A stretch of DNA of 64,000 bases. Source: Acidobacteriota bacterium (GTDB lineage Bacteria > Acidobacteriota > Terriglobia > Bryobacterales > Bryobacteraceae). Shown here in pieces: positions 51,155 to 60,056 of this stretch; the first letter of the stretch is position 1, and every line of letters begins with the position of its first letter. The notes below the pieces were generated by a model. It made no database searches. It was given only the letters and a program-made list of their open reading frames with translations, and had not been told where the DNA came from. The stretch covers positions 62,001 through 126,000 of the forward strand of contig JACPNQ010000021.1 of the NCBI GenBank assembly GCA_016185425.1. The letters run 5' to 3'. Made by a program: the position numbers and the translations under genes.

Positions 51155-51230
51155 TCACGTCCCGCTGCCCCTCGTGCCTGGCACGCCCGGGAGACGTGTG
51201 TCTGCCCATATCGATCGCACAGGAGACCAC

Positions 51231-52712
51231 ATGTCATTCACCCGCACGCTATTTCTGGCTATGGCCGCCCACCTCGCCTTCGCGCAGGAAGCCCCGAAGC
51301 CCAAGGTCCACAAAATCGGCGGCATCACCGTCACCGGAAGCTTCCGTACCCGCGTAGAAAGCTGGGATTGGTTTGAACCCAGCTCCGGCGACCCCAATTA
51401 TACGTATTCCGGAAGCCTTCTCCGCCTCAACCTCTCGCAGGCTAAGGAGAAATTTAGCTGGACCACTGAGTTCGCCATCCCCGTCCTTCTCCATCTCCCC
51501 GACAATGCCGTTGCTCCCGGGGCGCAGGGCGCCATGGGCATGGGCGCTAACTACTTCACCGCGAACAATCGCAACACCAACGCCGCCATGTTCTTCCCCA
51601 AGCAGGCCTATGTGCAGTGGAAAGGCGTTGGCGGCGCCGGCGGGCAGCTTCGCCTTGGCCGCGTTGAATTCGCCGACGGTTCGGAAACCGCTCCGAAGAA
51701 TGCGACGCTCGCTGCGCTGAAAACTACGCGCATCAACATGCGCCTCCTCGGCCACTTCGGCTGGACGCACATTGGCCGCTCGTTTGACGGCCTGCACTAT
51801 TCGCGAAACAGTATGTCGAAGAGCGCCGTTACCGGGAACTTCACGTTCCTCGGCGCCATTCCCACTCGCGGCGTCTTCCAGACCGACGGCTGGGGCTGGA
51901 ACCAAATCGCCTTCGGCTACGCCGCCTACACCAAACCGTGGGGCAAGGGCACACACACCGCCGATACGCGCGTCTTCGCACTCTATTATCAGGACTGGCG
52001 CTCCAACGTTCTGAAGACCGACAACCGCGCGGCCGCCGCTCGCCGCCTCGACACCGCCAATGTCGCCATCTCCACTTTCGGTGGCCACTCCATCCACGCT
52101 ATCGAGACCAAACCGGCAACATTCGACATCCTCTTCTGGGGTGCCGCGCAAACCGGCCGTTGGGGCGTGCAGGATCACCGCGCCTATGCCTACGACGCCG
52201 AAGCCGGCTTCCAACCCAAGGCGCAGGCGGTTAAGAAGCTGAAACCCTGGTTCCGCGGCGGCTACGGCCAATCGAGCGGCGACAACAACACCGCCGATGG
52301 CACGCACAACACGTTCTTCCAGATTCTTCCCACGCCCCGGCCATTCGCGCGTTTCCCGTTCTTCAACATGATGAACAACCGCGATATCTACGCCGGTCTC
52401 ACCCTCCGCCCGCACCCGCGTCTGTCCATCTCCAACGAGTTCCACTCGCTCTCCCTCGCCAACCGCAACGACCTTTGGTATGTCGGCGGCGGCGTCTTCC
52501 AGCCCTGGAGCTTCGGCTACGTCGGCCGTGCCACGAACGGCGCCCGCTCACTCGCCAATCTCTATGACGCCAGTGTCGACGTGAAGCTCAACGCCCAGGT
52601 CAGCCTGAACCTCTACTACGGCCGCGCGCAGGGCCTTGCCGCCATCAAGTCGATTTATCCCAGTGGCCGTTCCGCCAATTTGGGCTACGTCGAACTGATG
52701 TACAAATTCTGA
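51231..52712 (+). CDS. Alginate-export-type outer-membrane porin
   Basis: 493 residues. Signal peptide 'MSFTRTLFLAMAAHLAFAQ' at ATG 51231 with AGGAG 6 bases upstream. The mature protein is beta-strand-rich with aromatic girdles, starting 'GGITVTGSFRTRVESWDWFE' and ending in an aromatic residue after 'SANLGYVELMYKF', the C-terminal Phe required by the BAM machinery. It fits the alginate_exp/porin class. Placed last in the nitrate operon, it probably admits nitrate across the outer membrane. The gap of 76 bases from hemD shows no terminator. Confidence 0.8.
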   Translation: MSFTRTLFLAMAAHLAFAQEAPKPKVHKIGGITVTGSFRTRVESWDWFEPSSGDPNYTYSGSLLRLNLSQAKEKFSWTTEFAIPVLLHLPDNAVAPGAQGAMGMGANYFTANNRNTNAAMFFPKQAYVQWKGVGGAGGQLRLGRVEFADGSETAPKNATLAALKTTRINMRLLGHFGWTHIGRSFDGLHYSRNSMSKSAVTGNFTFLGAIPTRGVFQTDGWGWNQIAFGYAAYTKPWGKGTHTADTRVFALYYQDWRSNVLKTDNRAAAARRLDTANVAISTFGGHSIHAIETKPATFDILFWGAAQTGRWGVQDHRAYAYDAEAGFQPKAQAVKKLKPWFRGGYGQSSGDNNTADGTHNTFFQILPTPRPFARFPFFNMMNNRDIYAGLTLRPHPRLSISNEFHSLSLANRNDLWYVGGGVFQPWSFGYVGRATNGARSLANLYDASVDVKLNAQVSLNLYYGRAQGLAAIKSIYPSGRSANLGYVELMYKF

Positions 52713-52759
52713 GCGATTCGGCGGTCCGTCCGCGCCTGAGGTGGTAGGAGTGCATTTTC

Positions 52760-53740
52760 TTGAACTTCTCCCACATAGCGGCTGCGGGCGGACTGCTCGC
52801 AACAATTGCTCTTCTCGTGCTCCTTTTCAGCCGGCCGGTTGGCTACGATCAGCTCGGTGCATTCCTTGGCGCGCTCCTTGCTTGCGGCGTCGCTTGGCTA
52901 TGCACCCTGGTTGTGGCTCTCGGCGCGGCGAACAAGGTCGCCAACCTTCCCTATCTTCCAGTCGTTGCGCTGCACATACTCGTCGGAGTCATCGGCATTC
53001 TCGGAATCATCGGCGTTATGGACTTCCGGGACAGTTGGTGGGCATTGCCCTGCGCAATCTTTGCGACCCTCATCCCGGCCCTTGTTCAGCTCTCAGCCTT
53101 CGACATCTACCCCAAGGCGCTCTTCATGACTGCCTTCTACCTCCAATGCGCGGGAGCCGTCATTGCCCCTGTAGGCTATTTCGTTGACGCCGCCGGTAAA
53201 GCCGCCGCCGCTGCCGAATATGAGTCGAAGCGAAACGACGAAGCCTTCCATGCGGAGAGCAAAATCGTCGCGGCTATTTCGCCCGATGCTCCGATCTCCG
53301 AGTACTTCCAATTCACGATTGGCGAGCACGCGCGCGGCATAACGGCACTCGCCGCTAAAGCAGCCGCCGCCCGCCCGAGCTTCGAAAAAGAGATGGTCGC
53401 GGCCCTCCACAGCGACGACCGATTTCGGGCAATGTATCTGCTTGGTGTCGAAGGAGTCCAACCTACCCAGTCTCTGGCTAACGCAATCGCTGACGCTATC
53501 GCAATCGCCGCGGACGAGGTGAAAGCGATTCCGCCCGGATCGACCGGCGACTATCGCCGCGACACCGAATCCCTAATTGCCGCCGATATCGCGGATCGCT
53601 TCGAGCCCTTCGCTGCAACGCTGCTCCCGGCAATGCAAAAACTGCAGGTTGCGGTGGGGCCCGTTCCTACCGATCAGCCGGCCGGAGTGTTCTCCGGCCG
53701 CCACCTGCTGCATAACTGGTTGAAACGGCACAAGGGTTGA
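52760..53740 (+). CDS. Unrecognised membrane protein
   Basis: A 326-residue protein beginning at a TTG with AGGAG 10 bases upstream. The first 140 residues hold four hydrophobic helices ('LLATIALLVLLFSRPVGYDQ', 'GALLACGVAWLCTLVVALGA', 'VVALHILVGVIGILGIIGVM' and one near 125-145). The rest is soluble, Ala-rich and helical ('IADAIAIAADEVKAIPPG'). No family is recognised. It follows the porin by 47 bases and is convergent with the TolC gene across 3 bases. Could be the tail of the nitrate operon or independent. Confidence 0.65.
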   Translation: MNFSHIAAAGGLLATIALLVLLFSRPVGYDQLGAFLGALLACGVAWLCTLVVALGAANKVANLPYLPVVALHILVGVIGILGIIGVMDFRDSWWALPCAIFATLIPALVQLSAFDIYPKALFMTAFYLQCAGAVIAPVGYFVDAAGKAAAAAEYESKRNDEAFHAESKIVAAISPDAPISEYFQFTIGEHARGITALAAKAAAARPSFEKEMVAALHSDDRFRAMYLLGVEGVQPTQSLANAIADAIAIAADEVKAIPPGSTGDYRRDTESLIAADIADRFEPFAATLLPAMQKLQVAVGPVPTDQPAGVFSGRHLLHNWLKRHKG

Positions 53741-53743
53741 CTC

Positions 53744-55006
53744 CTACTGCAACCGCCCTGCCCGATAATCCAGCACCGCCCTCCGCAACTGATACTCATA
53801 CTTCGCCGCCGCGCTCTGAATCTCCGCATTCGTCTTCGCCAACTGCGCCTGGCTCAGCTCTACAATCGAGCTCAACCCCAGCTCATACCGCGACTGCGCC
53901 AGATCCAACCCCTGACTGGCCTGAGCAATGAGCTGCTTCGTCAAATCGATCCGCTCCAGTGCCGTAGTCACGTCCAGTAACGCCACCGCCACATCCCGCG
54001 ACACAGCATTTTCAAGCTGTTTAACTCTCCGCTCCGCTTGGTTCGCGCGAAGCGCTGCCTCCCTCTGGCGCGCCTTGAACAGCCCGCCGTTCAAAAATGG
54101 CAGGCTCACATTCAGGCCGCCGGCCGCATAGTCGCTCGATAGGCTGGATACCCTTGCCGGAATCACACCGGCCGTTCCCACTCCGGAAATCGTCGGGTAT
54201 CGCAATGCATTTTCCGCTTTCGCAAAACGTCGCGCCGCGTCGGTGTCCAGACGCTGCGCCACTAACTCCGGCCACGTCCGCAGTGCTTCTATTGTTAACG
54301 CCTCCCGTGCACCCGCGTCCGCTGCCGGCATAGGCTCATCCGACAGCGCATACGTTCGCATCTCGCCCAATCCCATCGCCTCCGACAGCAACGCCTGCGC
54401 CGCCTGTTCGTCATTTTGCGCTGACGAAAGCAACAGCTTCGCCTCCGCAAGATTGGTGTTCGCAAAACTCAAATCCAGCCCCGACTTCAACTGCGAATTC
54501 ACCAGTGCGGTCACCTGGTCCACCAGCAACTGCCGCGCCTCCACGGTCGAACGCGCGATGCCCACCACGGCGCGCGCGCGCAACGCCGAGAAGTACGCCT
54601 GCTGCACTTGCAAGAGAATCTCCGCTCGCGTTGCCTTCACGCGTGCATTCTCCGCTTCCGCCGAAAGCTTCGAACTCGCTGTCAGCTCATTTGTTCGCCC
54701 AAAGTCGTACAGCGTCTGGCTTACTGTCACACCCATCGCCAGCCGCGAGTAGATGATCGGATTATTCAACGCTCCCGCCGCCACCCGGCTCGCGTCTGCG
54801 GCGCCCGCCCCGGTAATGTTCGCGCCAACAACGGGCCGCCGCGCCGCGGCATTCTCCTCTACTCGCAGTTCGGCGGCTTGCGCGCCGAACTGCGCCGCCT
54901 GCAACGCTGGATGATTCCGCAGTGCTCTTGCTTGCGCGTCCGCCAGCGTCAACGCCTCCTGCCCCCAACCGGCCGTCGCCAACAACCCAATAGCGAGAGC
55001 CCTCAT
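53744..55006 (-). CDS. TolC-family outer-membrane efflux protein
   Basis: 420 residues, signal 'MRALAIGLLATAGWGQ'. Two OEP repeats: 'LTLADAQARALRNHPALQAA' at the front, and long amphipathic helices such as 'ELTASSKLSAEAENARVKAT' and 'YELGLSSIVELSQAQLAKTN' near the end. Forms the trimeric outer-membrane duct of the pump. ATG at 55006 overlaps the RND gene stop, which decides the start; an earlier ATG is inside the pump gene. Last gene of the VWFA-adaptor-pump-TolC operon. Confidence 0.9.
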   Translation of the reverse strand: MRALAIGLLATAGWGQEALTLADAQARALRNHPALQAAQFGAQAAELRVEENAAARRPVVGANITGAGAADASRVAAGALNNPIIYSRLAMGVTVSQTLYDFGRTNELTASSKLSAEAENARVKATRAEILLQVQQAYFSALRARAVVGIARSTVEARQLLVDQVTALVNSQLKSGLDLSFANTNLAEAKLLLSSAQNDEQAAQALLSEAMGLGEMRTYALSDEPMPAADAGAREALTIEALRTWPELVAQRLDTDAARRFAKAENALRYPTISGVGTAGVIPARVSSLSSDYAAGGLNVSLPFLNGGLFKARQREAALRANQAERRVKQLENAVSRDVAVALLDVTTALERIDLTKQLIAQASQGLDLAQSRYELGLSSIVELSQAQLAKTNAEIQSAAAKYEYQLRRAVLDYRAGRLQ

Positions 55007-58000
55007 GCCGCCTCTCTCCGCCCGTAGACCAGCAGAAATGCGCACGGCACCACGAAAACAGTAAACACCAGAGATACGCTCAACCCGCCGATAATCGCCT
55101 GGGCCAGCGGCGCGTAACTTTCGCTCCCCGTGCCCAGCTTCAACGCCATCGGCAGTAACCCGATCACTGTCGCGAGCGAAGTCATCAGCACCGGCCGCAG
55201 CCGGACACGCCCCGCCATCGCCACGGCCTCCCGCACCGGCATCCCGTCCTCCGCCAGCCTGTGCGTGAACTCCACAATCAGAATGCTGTTCGATACGACA
55301 ATCCCCACCATCATCACAATCCCCATCAGCGACTGCACATTCAGCGTCGTCCCCAATGCAAAGAGCGTCCCCAACACACCTGCCAGCCCCATCGGTACCG
55401 CCAGCAGGATCAGCAGCGGATCCATGAATGACCGGAACTGCGCAACCAGAATCAGGTACAGCAGCACCACCGCCAGCCCCAAACCCATCGCGAAACTCTG
55501 CAACGACGCGCGCATGCCCTGCACCATCCCGCGCATATCCACACGCAGTCCTGGCGGAATCTCCATCTTCGCCACCAGCTCATCGATCCGGTTTGCCACG
55601 CGACCCAGATCCTCGCCAGACAGTCCCACATACACATCGATCACTCGCCGGAGCTGATAGTGATCCACCTCCGCCGGTGCCTCCGCCCTCCGCACCGTCG
55701 TGACCGCATCGAGCCTCGTCGGATCGGTAAACTTCGGCGCGCGCAGCGGAATCGCCCGCAAATCGCCGACGCTCCGAATCTGCGTTTCCGGATACTGTAC
55801 CGTCAGCAAATAGTCGTTTCCGCTCTTCGGGTCCACCCAAAAGCTCGGCGCGATCATCTGATTCGAAACCAGTGACGTGATGATGTTGCTCGTCACCTCG
55901 CGCTGCGACAGCCCCAACAGGCTCGCTCGCGTCCGGTCCACGTCCAGTTTGATCGCCGGATAATCCAGATCCTGCGGAATAAAAACGTCGCTGACGCCTG
56001 GAATTTCCCGGATCTGCGCCGCCAACGCCGTTGCCGTGCGCAGCGCCGCCGCCTGATTCGCACCGCTGATCTGCAAGTCGATCGGCGCAGGTAAGCCAAG
56101 GTTCAACACCGCATCCACAAGCCCTCCCGACTGGAAGAACGTTGACAGGTGCGGCATCTCCTCCGCCATCCGCTCCCGCACCCGCGCCATGTATTCATAA
56201 CTGCCGCCTTTATGACCCTCCTTTAAGCTCGCCTGCACAAACGCCGTATGTTGTGCCGAGTTGCTCGTATAGATCGCCGAATAGTCGGGCGTCACTCCGA
56301 TATTCGAAACCACCATGTCGAGATCTTCCCGTCCCACCTCTTCTCGAATGATGTTCTCCACCTTCGCGATCTCTTCCGACGTCACCTCCAGCCGCGTGCC
56401 CGATGGAGCCTTGACGTTCACGACGAACTGCCCCGCGTCCGTACGGGGGAAGAACGCCACGCCCAGCATCGGGTACAACAACAGACTTAAGAGAAACAGG
56501 ACAAACGTCCCCCCCAGAACCGCCTTCGGCCGCTGCAGCGCCGCCCCCGCCAGGCGCATATAACCGTTCAGAAGTTTCTCAAACAGCGCGTTGAACCAGC
56601 GGTTGAACCGCGCCATCAACCCGCCTCCTTCGGCTTCGTGATGCTGGATGAACCGCGAGCAGAAAAGCGGCACTACCGTCACCGCAATCACGTAAGAGGC
56701 AACCAACGCCAGCACCACGGCCACAGCCAGCGATGTAAACAGGAACTTGCTCACGCCATAGAGGAACGTCACCGGGAAGAACACCACAACCGTGGTAAGC
56801 GTCGCGGCCAGCACGGGCAGCGTCACCTCCTGCCCTCCCTTCTCCGACGCCGCCATCAACGGCTGCCCTAACTCCAAATGGCGAAAGATGTTCTCCAGCA
56901 CCACTACCGAGTTATCGATCACGCGCGAAAACACCAGCGCCAGCCCTCCCAGCACCATCGTGTTCAGCGTCCCTCCTCCGGCGTCCAGCAGCAGGAACGT
57001 CGCCAAGGCCGAAAGAGGAATCGACAGGCAAACCGCCAGCGTCGCCCGAAAACTTCCAAGGAAGATCAGGATCATCACCGCCGTCATCAGCAGCCCGATG
57101 GAACCCTCATGCAACAGCGTGCTGATCGCCTGCTTCACATATTGCGATTGATCGAACACTACGCTCGCCTTCAACTGCTCCGGCACGTCGAAGAGCCTGT
57201 CCACCGCGCGCCTGATACCATCGACTACCGCAATCGTGTTCGCGTCCCCGCCCTGTTTCAATACCGGTAGATACACGGACGGCTGCCCATCCACGCGCAC
57301 AATGTTGTTCTGAATCTGTTGCGCATCCTTCGCCACGCCGACATCCGCCACTGTCACCTGCCCGCGTCCGTCCGACTTCAGCGGAACCTTGTTGATGTCG
57401 TCTACTCCCTCAATCAGACTGTTCGTGTAGATGCTATAGTCCAGCGGCCCGATCTTCGTATCGCCGGCCGGCAGAATCAGGTTGTTCTCGTTCACGGCGC
57501 GCACGACGTCCATCGGGCTCAACTGGTGCGCCTCCAACTTGAGCGGGTCGACGTAAACCATGATCTGTCTATACCGTCCGCCAAACGGCTGCGGCACCGA
57601 TGCACCCGGCACGTTCGCCACCTGGTTACGCACCGTGTACTGCGCGTTATCTCGCAGCTCCGTTTCCGTCAGCCCTTCGCCCTTCAAAGTAATCAGACAA
57701 ACCGGCAGACTGGAAGCATCGAACTTCAACACGACGGGCGGCAGTGTCCCCGGAGGCAAGCGCCTCAAATTCGCCATCGCCAGGTTGGAAATATTACTCA
57801 CCGCCGCATCGGCATTCGTTCCCGGCTGAAAGTAAATCTTGATGAGGCTGACTCCGGGCAGCGAGCGGGACTCGATGTGATCCACACTGCTCGCCAGCGT
57901 GAAGAATCTTTCAAATCGCCCCGTAATACCTGTCTCAATCTGCTCCGGCGGCATGCCCGAAAAGAACGTCGCCACCACAACCACCGGAATCTCAATCGGC

Positions 58001-58107
58001 GGAAACAGATCCACCGGCATTCGCAGCAGGCTTGTCGCACCCACCACGCTAATGATCAGACACACCACCACAATGAAGTACGGATTGCGTATCGAGAATC
58101 GCGACAT
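55003..58107 (-). CDS. RND efflux pump, inner-membrane transporter
   Basis: 1034 residues, AcrB/HAE1-like: 12 membrane helices with two large periplasmic loops. 'NPYFIVVVCLIISVVGATSL' opens it. Helix 4 reads 'SRVIDNSVVVLENIFRHLE': the first of the two proton-relay aspartates is kept and the second is Asn. Helix 10 reads 'MMVGIVVSNSILIVEFTHR', with Ser where AcrB has its relay Lys. Such changes occur in a recognised HAE1 subgroup, so it is probably active. Substrates may be drugs, lipids or secondary metabolites. Abuts the adaptor gene. Confidence 0.92.
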   Translation of the reverse strand: MSRFSIRNPYFIVVVCLIISVVGATSLLRMPVDLFPPIEIPVVVVATFFSGMPPEQIETGITGRFERFFTLASSVDHIESRSLPGVSLIKIYFQPGTNADAAVSNISNLAMANLRRLPPGTLPPVVLKFDASSLPVCLITLKGEGLTETELRDNAQYTVRNQVANVPGASVPQPFGGRYRQIMVYVDPLKLEAHQLSPMDVVRAVNENNLILPAGDTKIGPLDYSIYTNSLIEGVDDINKVPLKSDGRGQVTVADVGVAKDAQQIQNNIVRVDGQPSVYLPVLKQGGDANTIAVVDGIRRAVDRLFDVPEQLKASVVFDQSQYVKQAISTLLHEGSIGLLMTAVMILIFLGSFRATLAVCLSIPLSALATFLLLDAGGGTLNTMVLGGLALVFSRVIDNSVVVLENIFRHLELGQPLMAASEKGGQEVTLPVLAATLTTVVVFFPVTFLYGVSKFLFTSLAVAVVLALVASYVIAVTVVPLFCSRFIQHHEAEGGGLMARFNRWFNALFEKLLNGYMRLAGAALQRPKAVLGGTFVLFLLSLLLYPMLGVAFFPRTDAGQFVVNVKAPSGTRLEVTSEEIAKVENIIREEVGREDLDMVVSNIGVTPDYSAIYTSNSAQHTAFVQASLKEGHKGGSYEYMARVRERMAEEMPHLSTFFQSGGLVDAVLNLGLPAPIDLQISGANQAAALRTATALAAQIREIPGVSDVFIPQDLDYPAIKLDVDRTRASLLGLSQREVTSNIITSLVSNQMIAPSFWVDPKSGNDYLLTVQYPETQIRSVGDLRAIPLRAPKFTDPTRLDAVTTVRRAEAPAEVDHYQLRRVIDVYVGLSGEDLGRVANRIDELVAKMEIPPGLRVDMRGMVQGMRASLQSFAMGLGLAVVLLYLILVAQFRSFMDPLLILLAVPMGLAGVLGTLFALGTTLNVQSLMGIVMMVGIVVSNSILIVEFTHRLAEDGMPVREAVAMAGRVRLRPVLMTSLATVIGLLPMALKLGTGSESYAPLAQAIIGGLSVSLVFTVFVVPCAFLLVYGRREAA

Positions 58108-59304
58108 CTAGCGTCCTTGCCCCGCCATCAACTTCGCTTCCGCCGGCTTCCCGGCCTTGAGCGCGCTACGATTTCCGATCACCACGAGGTCACCCTCTTC
58201 CACGCCCGCTGTCAGCTCTATTAGGTCCGGCGTCTCCAGCCCCACCGTCACCGGCCGCTCCTGCAACCTTCCGCCCTTCACAACAAAAACCGACGGCTTT
58301 GTACTGTGCCCGCTCACCGCCTGCACGGGCGCCGCCAGCGCGTTCTTTCTGGTCTCGAGCATCAGCTCCGCCGTCCCGAACATTCCGGGCAATATCACTC
58401 CCGCCCGGTTGTCGATGTCCACTTCCGTTTCCATCGTCCGCGTCGAAGCATCCAACCGCTCCGAGGCTCGCGCCACACGTCCTTGAAACACCTGCTTCAA
58501 CGCATCCACGCGTACTTCCACCGCGCTGTTCAACTTCACCTGGCTCACGGCGGATTCCGGTACCGGCAGCACCAGCCGCAGGTGCGAAATCTGTGAAATG
58601 CGCACCACCGGCATCGCCTGCGTCTGCGACGCCGTTCCCGCCTGAATCATCGCGCCCGGATGCGCATACCGCTTCGTCACCACGCCCGAAAACGGCGCTG
58701 TGATCCGCAGATAGTTCATCATCGTCCGTACGCGCTCCTTCGACGCGGTCGACACGTGGACCTGTTGCTCTGTCGCCGCTAATGCCGCCTTCGCCGACTC
58801 CCACTGCCCCTCCGCCTCATGAAACTGCGCCGCGGTTACATCCACCTCCTGCTGCGCCACCAGGTTCGGACGTGCTTTTGACACGCCCAGCAGCCGTTCA
58901 TGCGAAATCTTCCGCATCAGATACAACGACTCCGTTCGCTTCACCTCACTCCGCGCCCGCACCACGTCCAGTTCGGTCCGCTTCTCCGACGCCGACGCAT
59001 GAGCCAGCTCTTCAGCGAACTCCGGCACCTCCAACGTCGCGATCACCTGTCCCGCCGCTACACGGTCCCCCACGTCCACCGAGATTGTCTTCAAGTATCC
59101 CGCTACCTTCGCGTGGACCTCCACTTCCTGATACGGCCGAAACTCCGCCGCCACTTCCAATTCCCGTGTCAGGTCATGTCTCTCCACGCGCGCCACGGAC
59201 ACGATCATGGCCTTCTCCGCGTCCGCCCGGACGGTCTCAGCCCCATGCCGCGTACATCCCGCGCCCGCTACGAACAGCAAACTTCCAATTCGCTTCCAGT
59301 TCAT
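58108..59304 (-). CDS. RND periplasmic adaptor (membrane fusion) protein
   Basis: 398 residues. The N-terminus has a hydrophobic run ending 'LFVAGAGC', a possible lipoprotein signal. Lipoyl/barrel-sandwich halves ('EVHAKVAGYLKTISVDVGDR' and 'APFSGVVTKRYAHPGAMIQ') flank a helical hairpin, then a beta-barrel and membrane-proximal domain ('VTVGLETPDLIELTAGVEEG'). Joins the pump to TolC. It ends one base before the pump ATG and starts 3 bases after the VWFA gene stop, so all four are one operon. Confidence 0.9.
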   Translation of the reverse strand: MNWKRIGSLLFVAGAGCTRHGAETVRADAEKAMIVSVARVERHDLTRELEVAAEFRPYQEVEVHAKVAGYLKTISVDVGDRVAAGQVIATLEVPEFAEELAHASASEKRTELDVVRARSEVKRTESLYLMRKISHERLLGVSKARPNLVAQQEVDVTAAQFHEAEGQWESAKAALAATEQQVHVSTASKERVRTMMNYLRITAPFSGVVTKRYAHPGAMIQAGTASQTQAMPVVRISQISHLRLVLPVPESAVSQVKLNSAVEVRVDALKQVFQGRVARASERLDASTRTMETEVDIDNRAGVILPGMFGTAELMLETRKNALAAPVQAVSGHSTKPSVFVVKGGRLQERPVTVGLETPDLIELTAGVEEGDLVVIGNRSALKAGKPAEAKLMAGQGR

Positions 59305-59307
59305 CGT

Positions 59308-59958
59308 TTATTGCGCCTGTGTCGAATAGTTATGCCGCCAATACACTCGCGGATGCTGTGCCGCTTCTCCGCGCAGCCGCACTTCCAATCCCTCCAGCGC
59401 CGCGAACAGTTCGCGCCGAATGGCCTTCCAACGCCGCGCGCTGCTGTTGTCCAACCCATCGGACAGAATTAATATCGCCCGCCGTTCGCTGTGCGCTTTC
59501 TTCACCATCGTGATGGCCGTATGCAGCGCATCCACCAGCGCCGTGCCCCCGCCCGTCACCGTGTCGGCCGCACGAGCGCGCACCTCGGCCGCATCCGTCA
59601 AGTACTCGCAGCCTGCCGGCGTCCGATCGCTGAAAACGATCAGACAGTACTCATCGCCGCTCCGGGCCTTGTCCAGATACCGTCCCAATGTAATACGCGC
59701 CTGTTCAATCGATTTCGCCATGCTCCGGCTCACGTCCAGCAGGATCGCGGTCGACAGTGGCACTCCCTTCACTGGCACCGAACGCAGCCGCACCTCAGCC
59801 CCATCGTTGCGCCGTTGAAAGTTCTCGCTAGGCAGCCCCGCGCGGAACCGGTTCTCATCGTCAAACACGCTCGCGTTCACCAATACCAGCCACCCCTCCG
59901 TGTAAAATCCACCCTGCGCGCCCAGCAACAACGAAAACACCGCGGGTCGAGGTAGCAC
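59308..59958 (-). CDS. VWFA-domain protein heading the efflux operon
   Basis: About 216 residues. The von Willebrand A domain has the MIDAS motif 'AILLDVSRSMAKS' (DxSxS), a downstream Thr in 'GGGTALVDALHTAI' and Asp in 'AILILSDGLDNSSA'. It resembles the VWFA-related proteins common in Acidobacteria. The start is uncertain: GTG 59958 has GGAGAGG at proper spacing and gives a short hydrophobic leader; ATG 60000 lies in a hairpin without a proper ribosome site. Role beside an RND pump is unknown; perhaps assembly or binding at the periplasmic face. Confidence 0.72.
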   Translation of the reverse strand: MLPRPAVFSLLLGAQGGFYTEGWLVLVNASVFDDENRFRAGLPSENFQRRNDGAEVRLRSVPVKGVPLSTAILLDVSRSMAKSIEQARITLGRYLDKARSGDEYCLIVFSDRTPAGCEYLTDAAEVRARAADTVTGGGTALVDALHTAITMVKKAHSERRAILILSDGLDNSSARRWKAIRRELFAALEGLEVRLRGEAAQHPRVYWRHNYSTQAQ

Positions 59959-59998
59959 CCGCACCTCTCCGTTATCCCTCCGCGCGCACCCCAAACCC

Positions 59999-60016
59999 AT
60001 CCCCCTTCGGGGGGAT
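59999..60016. terminator. UUCG-capped GC hairpin in divergent spacer
   Basis: ATCCCCC-TTCG-GGGGGAT: a perfect 7-bp stem with the very stable UUCG tetraloop between the divergent VWFA and kinase genes. No long T-run follows on either strand. It may be a leader structure of the kinase mRNA or a barrier between the two promoters more than a terminator. Confidence 0.4.
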
Positions 60017-60056
60017 CTTTCCAAAAAACCGAGCCTAGTAAGCTGAAGGAAAGACA

